Origin: Emydura subglobosa
Taxonomy: Eukaryota > Chordata > Testudines > Chelidae
Direction: 5' to 3'
Assembly (NCBI GenBank): GCA_007922225.1
Contig: ML679961.1
Span: 68,337,075-68,401,074, forward strand
DNA: 64,000 bases
Shown here piece after piece: positions 1-11,957 of the stretch. Under the pieces are notes generated by a model. The model had not been told where the DNA came from. It searched no databases and saw nothing but the letters and a program-made list of their open reading frames with translations. Both the position numbers and the translations under genes were made by a program. Position 1 is the stretch's first letter. Every line of letters starts with the position of its first letter.

Positions 1-255
1 GGGTGTAGCGACCAGTCGTGGCGGGGTAGAAATGACCTCTGAGGCGATCCACCTCGTCGTTCTTCACTCCTGGAAGGTGAGAGGCAGTCAGGTGGAAATC
101 GTGCCTCATGGCAAGGTCCCACAGATGGATAGCTTCCTCGCAGAAGGCTGAGGAGCACACTCCCCCCTGCCTGTTTATGTAAAACATGGCTGCGGTGTTG
201 TCCATCAGCACCTGCACCATCCTGCCTGTCAGGAATCAGAGGAACACCCTGCACG

Positions 256-633
256 CTAGGCGAATGGCCTCAGCTCCTTCACATTCATGTGCAGGCACCT
301 CTCCTCCCCCGACCAGAGCCCCTGAGTGCCTAGGTTGGCGCTGATGTGGGCTCCCCAACCTACGTCCAAAGTGTCGAAAATTAGGGTGACCGACGGGACC
401 AGTTCCTCAAATAGAACACCCTTCATCACTGCCCGGGGAGTCTGCCACCAGTCTAGGGAGGCTAGGACGGGTGGGGGAACTGTGACCACCTGGTCCAGTG
501 GGTGTCTGCTCAGAACATATACCGAGGCTAACCATGCCTGAAGCAGTCTGAGCCTCAGGCAAGCTAGTTTCACTACGTACGTGCAGGCCGCCATGTGGCC
601 TAACAGCTGTAGGCAGTGCCTGGCTGTTGTCAT
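256..633 (-). pseudogene. DIRS RNase H domain remnant
   Basis: An uninterrupted 125-codon minus-strand frame downstream of the RT. It contains a TLDVGWGAH motif (normally Asp-Ala-Ser in RNase H of this family), LWSGEE and HMNVKELRPFA, the typical order of the DIRS RNase H fold. The first catalytic Asp appears kept, but the next residues differ. It is separated from the RT piece by a stop. Confidence 0.78.
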
Positions 634-639
634 GGGACA

Positions 640-1122
640 TCAGTGCAGCTGGGAGATGATAGAGACCATCGCCTCAAAACATGGCTGAGGCAGGAAGGCT
701 CTAGCCTGGGAAGCATCCAAAGTAGCCCCAATGCATTCTATGCGTTGCACTGGGGTTAATGTTGACTTCTGTTCGTTTATGAGTAGCCCCAGCATGCGGC
801 ACAGGGAGCAAGTGAGGGTCATGCTTTCCTGCTCTTGGGACCTGCCTCTGATCAGCCAATTGTTTAAGTAAGGAAAAATGTGCACACCTTTTCATCTCAG
901 ATGGACAGCCACTACCACCATGCACTTCGTAATCACCCTGGGAGCCGAAGATAGGCCAAAGGGCAGGGTTGTAAACTGGTAGTGGGAGCCAGCCACCATG
1001 AAGTGAAGAAAGCGCCTGTGGCTGGAGAGGATAGACACATGAAAGTATGCGTCCTTGAGATCAAGGGCGGCATACCAGACTCCTGGATCCAGGGAAGGGA
1101 TTGTGGAAGCTAGGATGACCAT
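640..1122 (-). pseudogene. DIRS reverse transcriptase remnant
   Basis: Two minus-strand frames joined by a frameshift near 890. The first (1122-892) contains ALDLKDAYFHVSI and LPFGLSSAPRV, diagnostic of DIRS/Ngaro RT fingers and palm. The second (885-640) begins IFPYLNNWLIRG where the catalytic box is normally a Tyr-Leu-Asp-Asp run, so both metal-binding aspartates have become Asn. The enzyme is therefore dead by sequence, even apart from the frameshift. The N-terminal part of the domain (the Gly-Ala-Ile-Glu-Pro-Val region kept in the second copy) is absent. Confidence 0.85.
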
Positions 1123-2390
1123 GAGAAACCTGAGTCATCTGACATATCGAACTGTTTGAGGGAATCCCACAGGTTGAAATTATACCTGCCCAGGAGAGCC
1201 TGCTGGTTGGCAATCCTAAACTGAAGGCTTGCCATGGAATAAATCTCTCTCCCAAACAAGTCCAGCTTCTTATTGTCCTTGTTCTTGGGAGTTGACCCTG
1301 GCTGACCTTGCCTATCCTGCTGGTTCGCAGCATCTACTACCTGGGTTCCCGGAGTGGGGTGTGAGAACAAATACTCAATGGCCGGGACATAATATTTCTT
1401 CTCAGCCGCCTTTGACATCGGGGCAACTGAGAAAGGGTTTGCCACAGGGCCCTCACGATCTTAAGGATCCCTTCGTGGACTGGGAGGGCCACTAGAGCTG
1501 GGGCAGCCGCCGCCAGCACATTGAAGAGGCTATCTGCGGCCTCTTTTAGCTCCTCCACCTCCAGCCCCAAGTTGGAGGCAACCCTCTTGAGCAGCTCCTG
1601 GTGCGCCTGAAATCATCCAGTGGCACAGAGTGGCCCTGGGAGACTGCCTCGTCAGGAGAGGAGGAGAAGGATTGCAGTGGTGCAGCCTGCGAGTGTGCCC
1701 CCTCCTGGTGAAGGGTTGTACCCACTGAAGTTCTCTCCTGGCGGTCCGACTCCTTGTCCGAGGAGTGATACCGATGGGCCTTCTCCTGTACAGGAGGCAC
1801 GGACTGCACCCCTGACGATTTAATGGATTGGGGCTCAGGTCCCACCTCGAGGCCAAATAAGGCCATTGTTGCAGCCACTGTCCCTGGGGCCAGCCTGGGG
1901 CTAACTGCTCCACGGGCTCTGGCACTTTATGGGGGTGTCGACTTGCCCCATGACTGCCCCCCCGGGAGACTCCAAGGCATCATCGGAGTCAGAGGCCCTG
2001 CAGTACTGTGTTTGTCCACAATCACAGGCACCCTTCCGTGCCAGGGACCGCCCCCTCGACGCCTCCGACCTGGAGGATAAGGAGGACTGCCTCCATCGCC
2101 ATGAGCGGTGCCGACGAACGGGATCACGCTCCAAAGAGCTAGAGGTACTGGAGCGTCATCTCGGTACTGACGATTTCCGACGCCGCTTGCCTTGTGGCTC
2201 TGTGGAAGCCTTCGATGACTGAGGTCGGCATGGCACCAAGCCAGACTCTGGCAACCAGGTTCTGCGTGACATGTACATAGGGCTCCAAGGAGTGCCGGAG
2301 CCAGCCCTACGGAATCTGCTAAGAGGAAGAAAGTTCCAGGTAACCGTGCACGGAGGAGTGCACACACCTGTAGTGGAATGGACATGAGCA
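1110..2390 (-). pseudogene. DIRS Gag-like region, broken
   Basis: The best-preserved part, 1445-1110, has the DIRS Gag signature: KKYYVPAIEYLFSHP, then VVDAANQQ, KNKDNKKLDLFGREIY and LQFRIANQQALLGRYNF. The rest, up to about 2390, falls into several overlapping frames rich in Pro, Ser and Arg without a single open frame. It is a structural protein gene in life and a fossil here. Confidence 0.75.
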
Positions 2391-2406
2391 ATCATTCAAA
2401 GAAGAA

Positions 2407-4464
2407 CCAAATGGTTCCCTTCAACCACCCCTCATTCTCAGCTACAAAGGTTGGCTCTCCTTATGAGTATTGTGCAATCAGCTTTCTCTGACCAAGTGTT
2501 CCCTAGGACCCATGGTGACTCCCCTTCCCTCCAATACTTTCCTTCCTGCATGAAAGCAGCACTATGCCCCACTGCCACTACTGATATGCCACTAATTCCA
2601 CATCTGAAGGTCTGGCAGTTTGTTGGGTCTGCAACTGTCAAGTTTCCCAGGCTCCAGGGCCTAGATCTGAGGTTTGTTTTGCATTCTGGGACTTTCTAAT
2701 CCAGGGAAGCCTCACAGTGCACAAGATTTTAAAAGAGTAGCTAGTCTAGCAGAAACGCACAGACTTGCTGAGCCCCTGCAATAGATTTTGCTGGAGACCA
2801 CCAAAAGACAGGGAAACCTGCTAAGGATTTTGTGGGAAAATAGGGGGATAAGGGGGTGTTACTTATTCCAGGGAGATTCATACCTTAGCAAAAGTTTGTT
2901 TTTTTGTTGGGTTTTTTTGTTTGGTTGGTTTTTTGTTGTTGTTGGGGGATTTTTTTAGGGTTTTGTTTTGTTTTTTTTGTTTGTTTTTTCCTCATACTCA
3001 TTCCTACCCCAATTCCCTTGGCTTTAATTTTTTAAAAAAGTAAATAAACCATGTTCTGTTCCTCCTAATATATACATAAGCAAAAGGGATGAGGTGGAAA
3101 ATATCGTGCCATAATTAAATAAATCATATAGTGCTGTAACACCAAGATTTTTTTCAGGGAAGAAAGGAGAGCTCCTATCCCACCCAGAGTGGGGAGAAGA
3201 TTCCCTATCGGAAAGTTTTATTAATATACAAGAATAGAGGGGTTTAGATGTTATAGTCCACAGGTAATTTAAATGTCTGAGATTTTATGTCATGCTCAGT
3301 GTTCCTATTGAGTGAGACTTAAATCAATTTGCTCCAAATTCAGAGAATGAACACATTTTATCATGCTAATTAGGGATTCCCCTCTGCCTGAACAGAAGCT
3401 GTTTTTTAAAAAATTATTATTTACACTAAGTACATTTTAGTTTGCTGCTCTGGTCTGTTCAAGTTCTTCTGTTGCTCTCATCAATGTGGTATCTGAATGC
3501 CTTCTGCTTGCTAAGCAAACTTATTTCCTTATTTCTCTTTACTTTCAGCTTCACTTCCACAGCCTTCAGGGTGAAACCACTCAAATGCATTGGAAGCTCC
3601 AGGGATTCTCCTTATCCCCACCCTTTGCCACTTTTGTGAATGAAATGCAGCAGTCAGAGCAACAGAAAAATAAGGTTGATAGAATATATCTTTGACTGAA
3701 TTGAACTTGGGACTTATGCTACAGATTTAAAAAAAGGATTTCAGGTAACCACTAATTTCCTACTGAGCACCTTTAACACCAATATCTAAAGAACAATTTT
3801 GTAACAGAAGACTGATCCTGAAGATCTCATGGCCTAGCAGGTCTGTACCCTTAGTGCATACATTCACTTCCCTGCTAGACTGCGTGGTGTCCTTCACATA
3901 TAAAATGTCAGATATTTTCTAGGAGATCTACTATATTCAGTGTATGTAAAAGTTGTTATGTTTGTGTATGCTGAAATGAAACTGAAAAATTAAAAACAGA
4001 AGGAAAAAGTAATAATTTCGTTATAACCAGGTCTGGTAGCACTGCCTATTGCTCAGGTTGTGCCACACTTCCCATTATAAGACCCTGTTTTCAATTGCAA
4101 TATAAACATTTATAAACTAGCTAAATCTATGACAAGATTCTTTGGGGGTGAAGGTGATCTTACTGGTCTGGCGGAAATGTTTCAAAGGAAGCAGATCTTT
4201 CCTTACTTCTTTGACTCTCTAGATTATATTCTAGATTGATGAGCAACATATTAGGAAAGCCAACATCTTTTGCATTGCCAGCAAAGATCCACATGTGGGC
4301 CGCAGCACTTTATAAACTGTATACAGGAATAAGCAATGACAGAAGTACAGTCATCTCTGAGGAGAAATGTAACACTTTTTACTGAAGTCTGCAGTGGTTC
4401 AAAACAGAAAATGAAAAAATACCACAAGAAACCACAAGAGAATTTTAGATAGGTATAATGTAAA
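2407..4464. other. Intronic sequence without recognised genes
   Basis: No coding exon or full mobile element was recognised. The stretch 2898-2990 is almost pure T and G in runs (low complexity). The segment around 4030-4260 feels repeat-like but could not be assigned. Confidence 0.5.
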
Positions 4465-4690
4465 TTAGTGACCCATGACAAGTCACCTAACTTCAATGTA
4501 CCCATTTATCAACCTTTAAACTTAGGGTAATCAATGCCCATTATATTTCCCAAGTGAAGTATAGGAGTGAAGGTAGGAAATTCTGTTTGCAAAGTTCTTT
4601 GAGATCTTCAAAGGAAAAGGCTAAAGAATGACAAAATACTACCATTATTATTATTGTACTGTAGTATATTAATAATAATAATTATAGTAT
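4465..4690 (+). repeat. tRNA-derived SINE (MIR/CORE-like) 3' part
   Basis: Shows the order seen in amniote SINEs of this kind: GACAAGTCACCTAAC, then a diverged stretch, then AAAGTTCTTTGAGATCTTCAAAGG, ending in an ATT/AAT-rich tail (4640-4685). The tRNA head is missing. Confidence 0.6.
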
Positions 4691-4770
4691 AGTACTGCAT
4701 ACTATAACTCTCAGTGGAATTTGACATGGGCATCAAGCTTAACATCAGACACTCTCCACTCTCAGCTTCC

Positions 4771-5017
4771 GAGGCCTGGTCTATACATAAAAGCTACCCC
4801 TGGTCAAATTAAAAATGTGATGGTCCACTGATTAATTTAAACCCAATATAACATTGTTTATGGAGATCTTTATCTGTTTAAACCTAGCTTATAGAAGTTT
4901 AGCTTATACCTGCAATTTACAGGTATAAGCACCGAACCAATACAAGCCAAGTATAGAGACTCCATACTCAAAGTCACACAGCATGAGGTGCAACTTCTGC
5001 GTGCAGACAAGCTCTTA
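4771..5017. mobile_element. Degenerate MITE with GGCCTGGTCTA-type ends
   Basis: Left end GAGGCCTGGTCTATACATAA. The right end GTGCAGACAAGCTCTTA reads TAAGAGCTTGTCTGCAC on the other strand, an imperfect terminal inverted repeat. The interior is non-coding, with an inverted motif around CCTGCAATTTACAGG (4909-4923). Superfamily not certain. Confidence 0.5.
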
Positions 5018-6639
5018 ACCATAAAATGTACAGCAAAAGATGTAGCAAAGGGCTAAAACATGCAACAGTCATTTAACACTATATCTAGGTTTACCAGTAA
5101 CAGCTATACCAGCAAACCCTCATAGTGGAGTTGCAGCTTATATCAGCCAAAGAGTTCTTTGCCATTATAGCTTATACCAGGTTCCCTGAACATGCTGCAT
5201 TTTTGTGAGGCTCTGGAGAGGTCAGTTGACTCTTTATAAAAAGAGCATGATGGGACAGGACTATGAAAGACGTCTTCTCCAGCAACACAGCACCTTCTGC
5301 ACTATGCTTAAGAACTGGTTCAATATAAACAAGGAGAAGTAAAATATTAGCTAATGAACATCAATACTCTTTTTCACTATCTAGGTTTTCCATGGTGACC
5401 ACCTATTGCAATGCTAATCAATCCCAACCCTTCTTAGTTTATGAGAGCTGGCACCATCACAGCCCAAAGTGGCAGAGTTGCAAGTGTAAATAGAAAAGGA
5501 GATGCAGCAATTAATCAAGAATAAGAACTGTGTTTTCTGCTACTGTTAACCTGTTAAGTGTTCCTCATCAACCTAAGGCAACATGGTCTCTGTGCTGTGG
5601 TGTATGAACCCCAGCTACAGACAAAATGTACTAAAAGGCGAGTATAATATCAGCTGGGAGAGGAATATAGTATCTCCTTCATGTTGCAGAAGATGGCCTT
5701 CCCTCCTGCCTCCTTCCTTTCCTAATTTCAACTTCAGAAGAGATTCTCTGCGGAAAATCATGGAACAGCAGAAAATACAACTTCACTGTTTACGACACCT
5801 TCCATACAAACAACATGAAAAGGATTGCCAGACTTAAATAATGCCATACACCAGACAGCAATGATATAAATTACAAAAAGCAGGGATGTAAGAAGGTAAC
5901 GTATAAATTAAGGTGTTAGGTCATAAGGTCAACAGCAAGGAAGAAAAAGACACAGAGCCATTAGAATGGGGGAAATAGATTTTAAGACAAGATATGAAGA
6001 GAAATAATGATAATTCTCTCCTCAGCACTCACACATCACCAAAGCAGTTTAGATCCTAAATATGTCTTGAAAAGGACAGAGAGACTTGCGCTTTACAGCG
6101 AACCTTTTCTCTTACAACTCTTCAAAAGGGCAAAGTATAGTGAAGAAAGGGAACAGCTCTTATGTTTCTTTTCCTTCTCCTCCATGTTTGTTGACTGGTC
6201 TGCTGCTGCAGAGGTAGGTCTGGCCCATCAAAAAAAGGATGCTGACGTTCCATACTAATTAGTGCAGCTAATTCTTCAATAATCTCCACTAGATGGTTTC
6301 ATATATGCAACTAATGTGTACATTACCCACAATGCCTTCCTACAGGCAGGGGAAGATGTCTGCTGAGAACATTCAGTGAGATATGGAGCTTTCAGATTAC
6401 ACAATCCAGAATATATTTTACTCCAAGCAATTTCTCCACATTTTGGATGTACTAACTCTCCAGACCACCAGACCACAACCCAGTGGTTTAATGCTGTGTC
6501 TCAGGAATCTTTAACTGAAGAATTAATTCCAATGGGTTTGAATAAGAATGCTGTCATGGGGATTAGAGACTGGCCAAAAAACCGCAAAACAAAGGATAAC
6601 AAACAGCTATTGAATGTTGCGGAAGTGCCTACTGGAGTA
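5018..6639. other. Intronic sequence without recognised genes
   Basis: Several 60-90 codon frames occur on both strands but none has recognisable motifs, splice context or bias. No repeat was confidently identified. Confidence 0.4.
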
Positions 6640-7180
6640 TCACTGCAGTGATCAGTATCAGAGCTAGTCTTATTTAACAGTTTCAGTATAATTGGAAGAG
6701 GAAGTAAAGAGCACACTAATATAATTAACAGATGATACTAAATTGGGAAAATTGTGAATACCAATAAGGATAGAGAAATATAAAAAAAAAAAAAAACAAC
6801 TCCAACAGAGGCTAGAAACACAGGTAGAAAAAAAGATACCAGTTTTGGAACAATGCAGCTAATACACCTGAAGAAAATAATTCAATACAAAAAGTATTCA
6901 ATGGGAGGAAAACATTTAGAAAGCAAGTGTGACACACCTAGGAATGAGAACGGACAGCAAACTAAACATGAGTTTGCAATGAGATATGAGTGCCAAAAAA
7001 AGGAAGAATTTAATTTTGGGGATGCATATGCAAAGGAATCAATCCAGATTATGGAGCAGGGACCCTACTGGGATATTGTGCTCAATTCTGCGTACTACAT
7101 AACCATAAAAGTACTGATAAATTGCAGTTTGGATGAGGACCTGGTCACAATGATCAAGTCACCAACTCCAGACTAGATCA
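6640..7180 (+). mobile_element. CR1 LINE fragment (RT region, degenerate)
   Basis: The sequence follows the CR1 ORF2 layout after the RT box: a degraded GCAGTGATCAGT...TTTAACA, then AACAGATGATACTAAATTGGGA (remains of the Ala-Asp-Asp-Thr-Lys box), and later GATGCATATGCAAAGGAATCA and GGGATATTGTGCTCAATTCTG. A 15-base A run (6782-6796) interrupts it. No usable frame. Confidence 0.62.
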
Positions 7181-7189
7181 CCTTAACTC

Positions 7190-7610
7190 ACCCTACATAG
7201 ATGCAATGCAGAAGCTCCAGTTTGTACAGAATGCCTCTGTACATTCTTTAATGGAAGGGGCCATAGTAAACCCATAATCCCATGCTTCAATCCCTTCACT
7301 GGCTCTCCATTTGCTTCAGTTGCTAGTTCAATCCCTTTGTTCTGATCTTCAAAAGCTATAAGTGAGTCAAGAACTAGCTACATCAATTATCACATTTCAA
7401 TCCATGCTCCACCAGGGCAGCTGTACTTCTCTGAGACAACACAGCTCACAAAGTGCGTGAGAGATGGAAATCAAGTATTCTCAGCTGAGAGGGTTTGGTC
7501 GTGGAATGAGCTTCCAAAAGAGATTATACTAAATCCAGAGTCTAACCACCTTTAGGGCATGCTGTAAAACCCTGCCTTTTGAAAAAACTTTCCCACAAGA
7601 ACTAGAATGA
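7190..7610 (+). mobile_element. L2-like LINE, C-terminal ORF2 fragment
   Basis: In pieces of frame it reads KLQFVQNASVHSL, followed by the remains of a His-Trp-Leu-Pro motif and an Arg/Cys-x-Phe-Lys-like segment. Near the end comes WNELP-like coding (GGAATGAGCTTCCAAAAG). This is the layout of the C terminus of L2/CR1-group LINEs. Stops and shifts throughout. Confidence 0.55.
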
Positions 7611-7687
7611 TATTAAAAACAAACTATAAATATAAAGCCTAAATAGATCTTGTAATCAGAGAAGGGGGAAAGCAGAAGACTCTAGGA

Positions 7688-7981
7688 CAGTGTTTCTCAA
7701 ATAGTGTTCCACGGAACCCTGGGGTTCCACGGGCTGAGTTGAAGGGTTCCATGAAAAAGCGGAACCACGCCACCAAAATCAACACAAATCGCGTGCCGCC
7801 AAACAGCCGCGAGCGCGCCACCGAACAGCTGATCGTGCCGCCGAAAACTGCTTACAGAGCGTGCCGCCGAAACTAGCCTACACTGTGCCGCCGAAAAGGG
7901 GAAGATTTCCTGGACTTGTCGGTGGAAGGTATCGCATGGCCGCGCAAGGGTGCCACGGCAAAATATAATTGAGAAACACTG
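7688..7981. mobile_element. Non-autonomous hAT element with 8-bp target duplication
   Basis: Terminal inverted repeats CAGTGTTTCTCAA (7688-7700) and TTGAGAAACACTG (7969-7981), with an exact 8-bp duplication CTCTAGGA at 7680-7687 and 7982-7989. The length of 294 bp carries no transposase. The GC-rich core has GTGCCGCCGAAA three times (7835, 7861 and 7884) plus two diverged copies upstream. TIR length, the CAG start and the 8-bp TSD define hAT. Confidence 0.93.
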
Positions 7982-7999
7982 CTCTAGGATATCCACAAG

Positions 8000-8065
8000 G
8001 TCCTCACCATAGAGCTCTAATGTACCTAGGAAGTGCCTAGATGCTATGGTGATGGGTGCTATAGA
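8000..8065 (+). repeat. SINE/L2-type 3' tail
   Basis: AGTGCCTAGATGCTATGGTGATGGGTGCTAT is the typical tail just before the microsatellite end of amniote MIR/L2-like repeats. The hAT element at 7688-7981 lies just upstream and probably interrupts the same older repeat. Confidence 0.5.
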
Positions 8066-9706
8066 ACACCAATTAATTAGACAAATTAGATATATAGTTC
8101 AGAAAAAAGCAATATAAATTATCATAGATTAGAGGGACTCACTTGAGGAATCACAAAAAGCTAAATAGGTATATCCTGATTAAGCAACAAGTATATGGGA
8201 TACGGTAAGAGTCTACATGTATTTGAAGACGTAAATAGAGAGAAGAATTTAGTTTAGTAAACAGATATAATTGGAGATAATGGCATGAAAATAAAAAAAG
8301 CAAATGTTGGCTGAACTGCAAGAAAACCTTGCCAGTGAAATGTATTTGGCTGTGAAAGTCTTCCCAGGAGAAGTTACGGGAGTGAGATGGTCTTTTCAAT
8401 CTAACTTTTCTGAATCATACAGACCTGCTGCTGCCCTAGATTTTTTTTTTTTTTTTTTTTAAATATTCTAGTCTTCTTTGGGTTCTGTGTAATCAAGCAG
8501 AACTGTCCACAGCCCACAAACAGCCCTTCTTCATAGGTCAATCCATATATCAAGATCATTATAGAGGTGATGTGCTTAATCTAGGGATGCGAACAAAGCA
8601 ACCCACCCCCTTCCTCCCTCTCACCCACCAGCAGTTCCAAAGGCAGTTAGGCTTTTGCCTTTCCAGCTGGAAGTAAGGAAGCATGAGGTGATCATTGCAC
8701 AAAATGGGGAATCTGAAAGAATTAAAAAGGGGATATAAAATTATTATTCCTAAAATAAAGAGATGGGCAAAAGTCCATACTGCATTCGTGTGTGTGTACA
8801 CACACATGTGGAAAGATGGGGAAGGGGAGGACTGAAAGGTAGGGGGAACAGTTACCAAACAAAACAGAAAACTTTTCCTCATGCTTACAGTAGTTTCCTG
8901 TTTCAGCGGCTGCAAGCATCTAAAGTAAAAAATTGCCCCACCTGTCTGGAATGACAGCATCCTACATCTAGTTTTGAACATCTACAGAGGTATGTCAGGA
9001 AGATCAGGCAATTTCTATCTTCACTGGAGGCAATTTCACATTGCAGGAACAGCAGCTGCTGAAAAACTCTAAAAAGACTGGGGTCTCTGGAAGGACAGAG
9101 TTTGGCTCTGCACCTTTCCATGTATGTATGCTGATGGCCCTGACTGAGCCTGCCTCCTCCACACATGCTGAGCCTGAAGCAGATTCCTCAGAGCAAAATG
9201 CCTTTAATTGGATGGAGAGCATGTGAAGATTAAAAAAACCTCTTTAATTAAAACCAGAGTCACCAAAATGTGAGAGTCATGGTGGTTGAGAGAGGCACAT
9301 GCTGACCTTATGAAACTTCACAGCAGACAGCTGCAAGGGCTGTTTATACTGAGAAAGGACAGTTTTAATTAAAGAATCCTAGGGAACAAATAAACACAAG
9401 GAGTAGGTTACCTAGATTCCAAAAGCTCAATGTAAGTGTATGTAGAGGAGAGACAAGATTCTTCCTTACTCTACCTTCCTTTGGGAGAGCTGTTAACATA
9501 CTATTAATACATAGTTTCTGTGTACAATACTTCTCAGCATGTGAGCCAGACACCCACTTTGAGAGATGCTGTGTGTATTTAACTGGCAATTTAATGGTGC
9601 TCTACTGACCCCTCACACTGCACAGTACAATACTAACTAAATCTGGCTGGTAAGTGCTTAAGGGAAGGAGGAACTCTACCAAGGCATAGGCCACTTGACT
9701 TTCCCG
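8066..9706. other. Intronic sequence without recognised genes
   Basis: Contains a run of 20 T (8441-8460) and a short GT/CA stretch (8790-8806). The 140-codon minus frame at 8559-8981 has no family motif and looks like chance. Confidence 0.4.
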
Positions 9707-9985
9707 ATCATAGAATCATAGAAGATTAGGGTTGGAAGGGAGCTCAGGAGGCCATCTAGTCCAATCCGCTGCTCAAAGCAGGACCAACCCCAACTAAATC
9801 ATCCCACCCAGCACCGTCAAGCTGCACCTTAGAAACCTCTAAGGATGGGGATTCCATGCCCCTGCCCAAATAACCCTTTCCAGTGCTTCACAACCCTCCT
9901 AATGAAAAAGTTTTTCCTAATATCCAACGTAGACCTCCTCTACTGCAACTTGAGACCACTGCTCTTTGTTTTGTCATCTAGATCT
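9707..9985 (-). mobile_element. CR1 LINE 3' end
   Basis: On the minus strand it ends TTGGACTAGATGGCC...CCCTTCCAACCCTAATCTTCTATGATTCTATGA, the hallmark CR1 3' terminus with its ATTCTATG repeat unit. The 5'-truncated copy is about 280 bp. Confidence 0.9.
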
Positions 9986-11957
9986 GATGCTGTTGGCTAG
10001 ATCGCAGACTTAAATAAACCCTGTCGCATTTCCTTTAATGTGTGGAATTCTAGATTTATGCACACTTGCATATAAAACTGCACCTTAGCAAAAAATTTTT
10101 AAAGATAGTTGGAAGTCCCATACCAAACATACCCAGTAAATCACTGTCAAACAAAACCCCTTTTTGATTGGTTCACAGTTTACCATCTGGAGAGGTTTTG
10201 GCTCCTAACAGATCACCTGTTGCTAGCCTCTCTTTCATATCACTTTAAGAAATGTGGCCCACCCAAAAGCCACCAATTCCAGAGCAAGAGGAGGTATGAA
10301 GGGCAATATAACCCATAACTGGCAATCAGTAATGTTTTTCATGATGACATTAAATAACAAAGTAAAAGCAGCTGCTTGGGTCTAACCAACTTCACCTCTG
10401 CACAAAACCTAACAAGCCAAACAGGCAATAAAGTCAAGAGGATAGGAAACTCAGTGAGAAGATGGTGCCTGCAGCATTTTCCCAAGAGAAATCTTATTGC
10501 ACCTATTACTTTCTGTCCATAAATACACAACGTTGTACAAAAGATTCACCTAAGTCCCAACCAGTGGGAGATTCCTCCCTTGCTTGAGATACATGCAGCT
10601 TTCTGAATGCATGGCTGCGTATGTCTATTGTTGAGCTAGGAAAGGTCAGCGTGAAGTACATGCATTCTCCAAGTCACAGCATGTTTATTACAAGATTGAC
10701 AAACAAACAAACAAACAGCAAATATCACTGGGGTTTTTTTTCTGTATACAGTGGGAGCTGCTGGCAGGCTGATTAAACTGATGATTCAGTCCTTCACTGA
10801 GATTTTAGAAGCTCAGTGGAAACCCCACTTCCTGTACAAGGATAGCTACTGTTCTTAAATCCCAATAAAAACACAAACAAAATCTTTTTCTGATCTCCTA
10901 AAATTTGTGTTTGCATAAATTTGGGAACGACATTCTCCTGTATCTATGACCTTCATTCTTCCTCACCTCACCTTTCCATGGTGTATGTTGTATATATTCT
11001 CATTTGTTTGTCGAGTCCATTACTGACAGAGAAGGGAATATTATTTATTATGTAGTTTCTCAGAGGCACCTACCACATTTGTGAGTGTTACAAAATAATA
11101 AACGCTCAACTCCCAGATAGAAATGCACAGACTGAATGGAATGTAAAATTGAGAGCACTGACTGCCAGAAAAGAGTTCACTGCCAAAGAGCAATCAGGCA
11201 ACAGCATCAAGGACATAGAGCAAAGAGGGAATGCAGTCCTGATCTAGGAAAGGCTGAGAATAGCATGGCGATCCTGTGCTGAGTGAGACCTAGGACAAGG
11301 CACTGAACCATAGAGTAGAGCCCTGCCCCAATAGAAACCCAGGAGAGGGAGCAAAACTAGAGGAATGGAATCCTGGTCTAGACAACGAAGCACATATCCT
11401 TTCCCAAGTCTGCATGCGGAATTACTGCTCAAATGAACAAAGAATTCCATGCACAAATCTAAAGGAGATTATACTTTCACCCACCCATTACAAAAGCACC
11501 AAACCTGCACAGACAGATCCTCCCTCTGGGTTCCAGTGAATTTCCACACTCAAAGGGTAGTGATGGGCACCTGAGCCTCTACCACTCATTCACTCAAAGC
11601 ACCACAGGAATTTATTCTCTTCCCTGATCTATTCAATATTTACATGCAGCTGCTAGGAGTAAAGTGAGATTTCATGAGCTTGAATGACAACATTATTTAG
11701 ATAACACTACACTATTCTTTACAACCTACAACACCACAACTATCAAACAGCTGTTCCAGTGTCTGGAGATCAGCTTGTGGATAAGGAACTGCTAGCAGAA
11801 GTTAAACTCCAACAATATGGAGATTATGCCACTTTGCTGTTGTTTTCATTGATGGAGGACATATGTCCACAAAGCATGAAGGCAGTCTGCAATGTAGGGC
11901 TGCTTTAATGCTGTACAGACACGAGGCTCTCACAATGATGGATTTTGGAATGCTTAC
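9986..11957. other. Intron 3 sequence next to exon 3, no recognised element
   Basis: No coding exon or confident repeat seen. AAAC repeats occur near 10700-10718. Confidence 0.4.

Larger units (their letters stand above)
1..2406 (-). mobile_element. DIRS-type tyrosine-recombinase retrotransposon, degenerate, truncated by window edge
   Basis: Reading the minus strand from 2406 downward gives, in order, a terminal-repeat end, a Gag region, a reverse transcriptase and an RNase H. That is DIRS order. The terminal sequence near 2350-2406 (ACCTGTAGTGGAATGGAC...GAAGAAC) matches the right end of the second DIRS copy near 23950-24000. Frameshifts and stops separate the pieces. The tyrosine recombinase would lie below position 1 and is not visible. 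Gag (1110-1445) abuts the RT core (892-1122) directly, with the RT N terminus missing, so there is also an internal deletion near 1115-1125. It sits in CSTPP1 intron 3 in the same orientation as the gene. Confidence 0.85.
1..11957 (-). other. CSTPP1: CSTPP1 intron 3 (partial)
   Basis: Starts at donor GTAAGCA (11957) and runs off the left edge without an acceptor or exon 4 that I could find. It contains the first DIRS copy and CR1, L2, hAT, SINE and MITE fragments. Confidence 0.75.

Noticed and set aside
8559..8981. 140-codon minus-strand open frame
   Set aside because: No domain, no bias, and crosses a GT/CA stretch; fits chance.
1..11957. CSTPP1 exon 4
   Set aside because: I looked on the minus strand for the expected Leu-Leu-Thr-Met-Lys-Glu-Tyr coding and an acceptor but found none; it likely lies outside the window.
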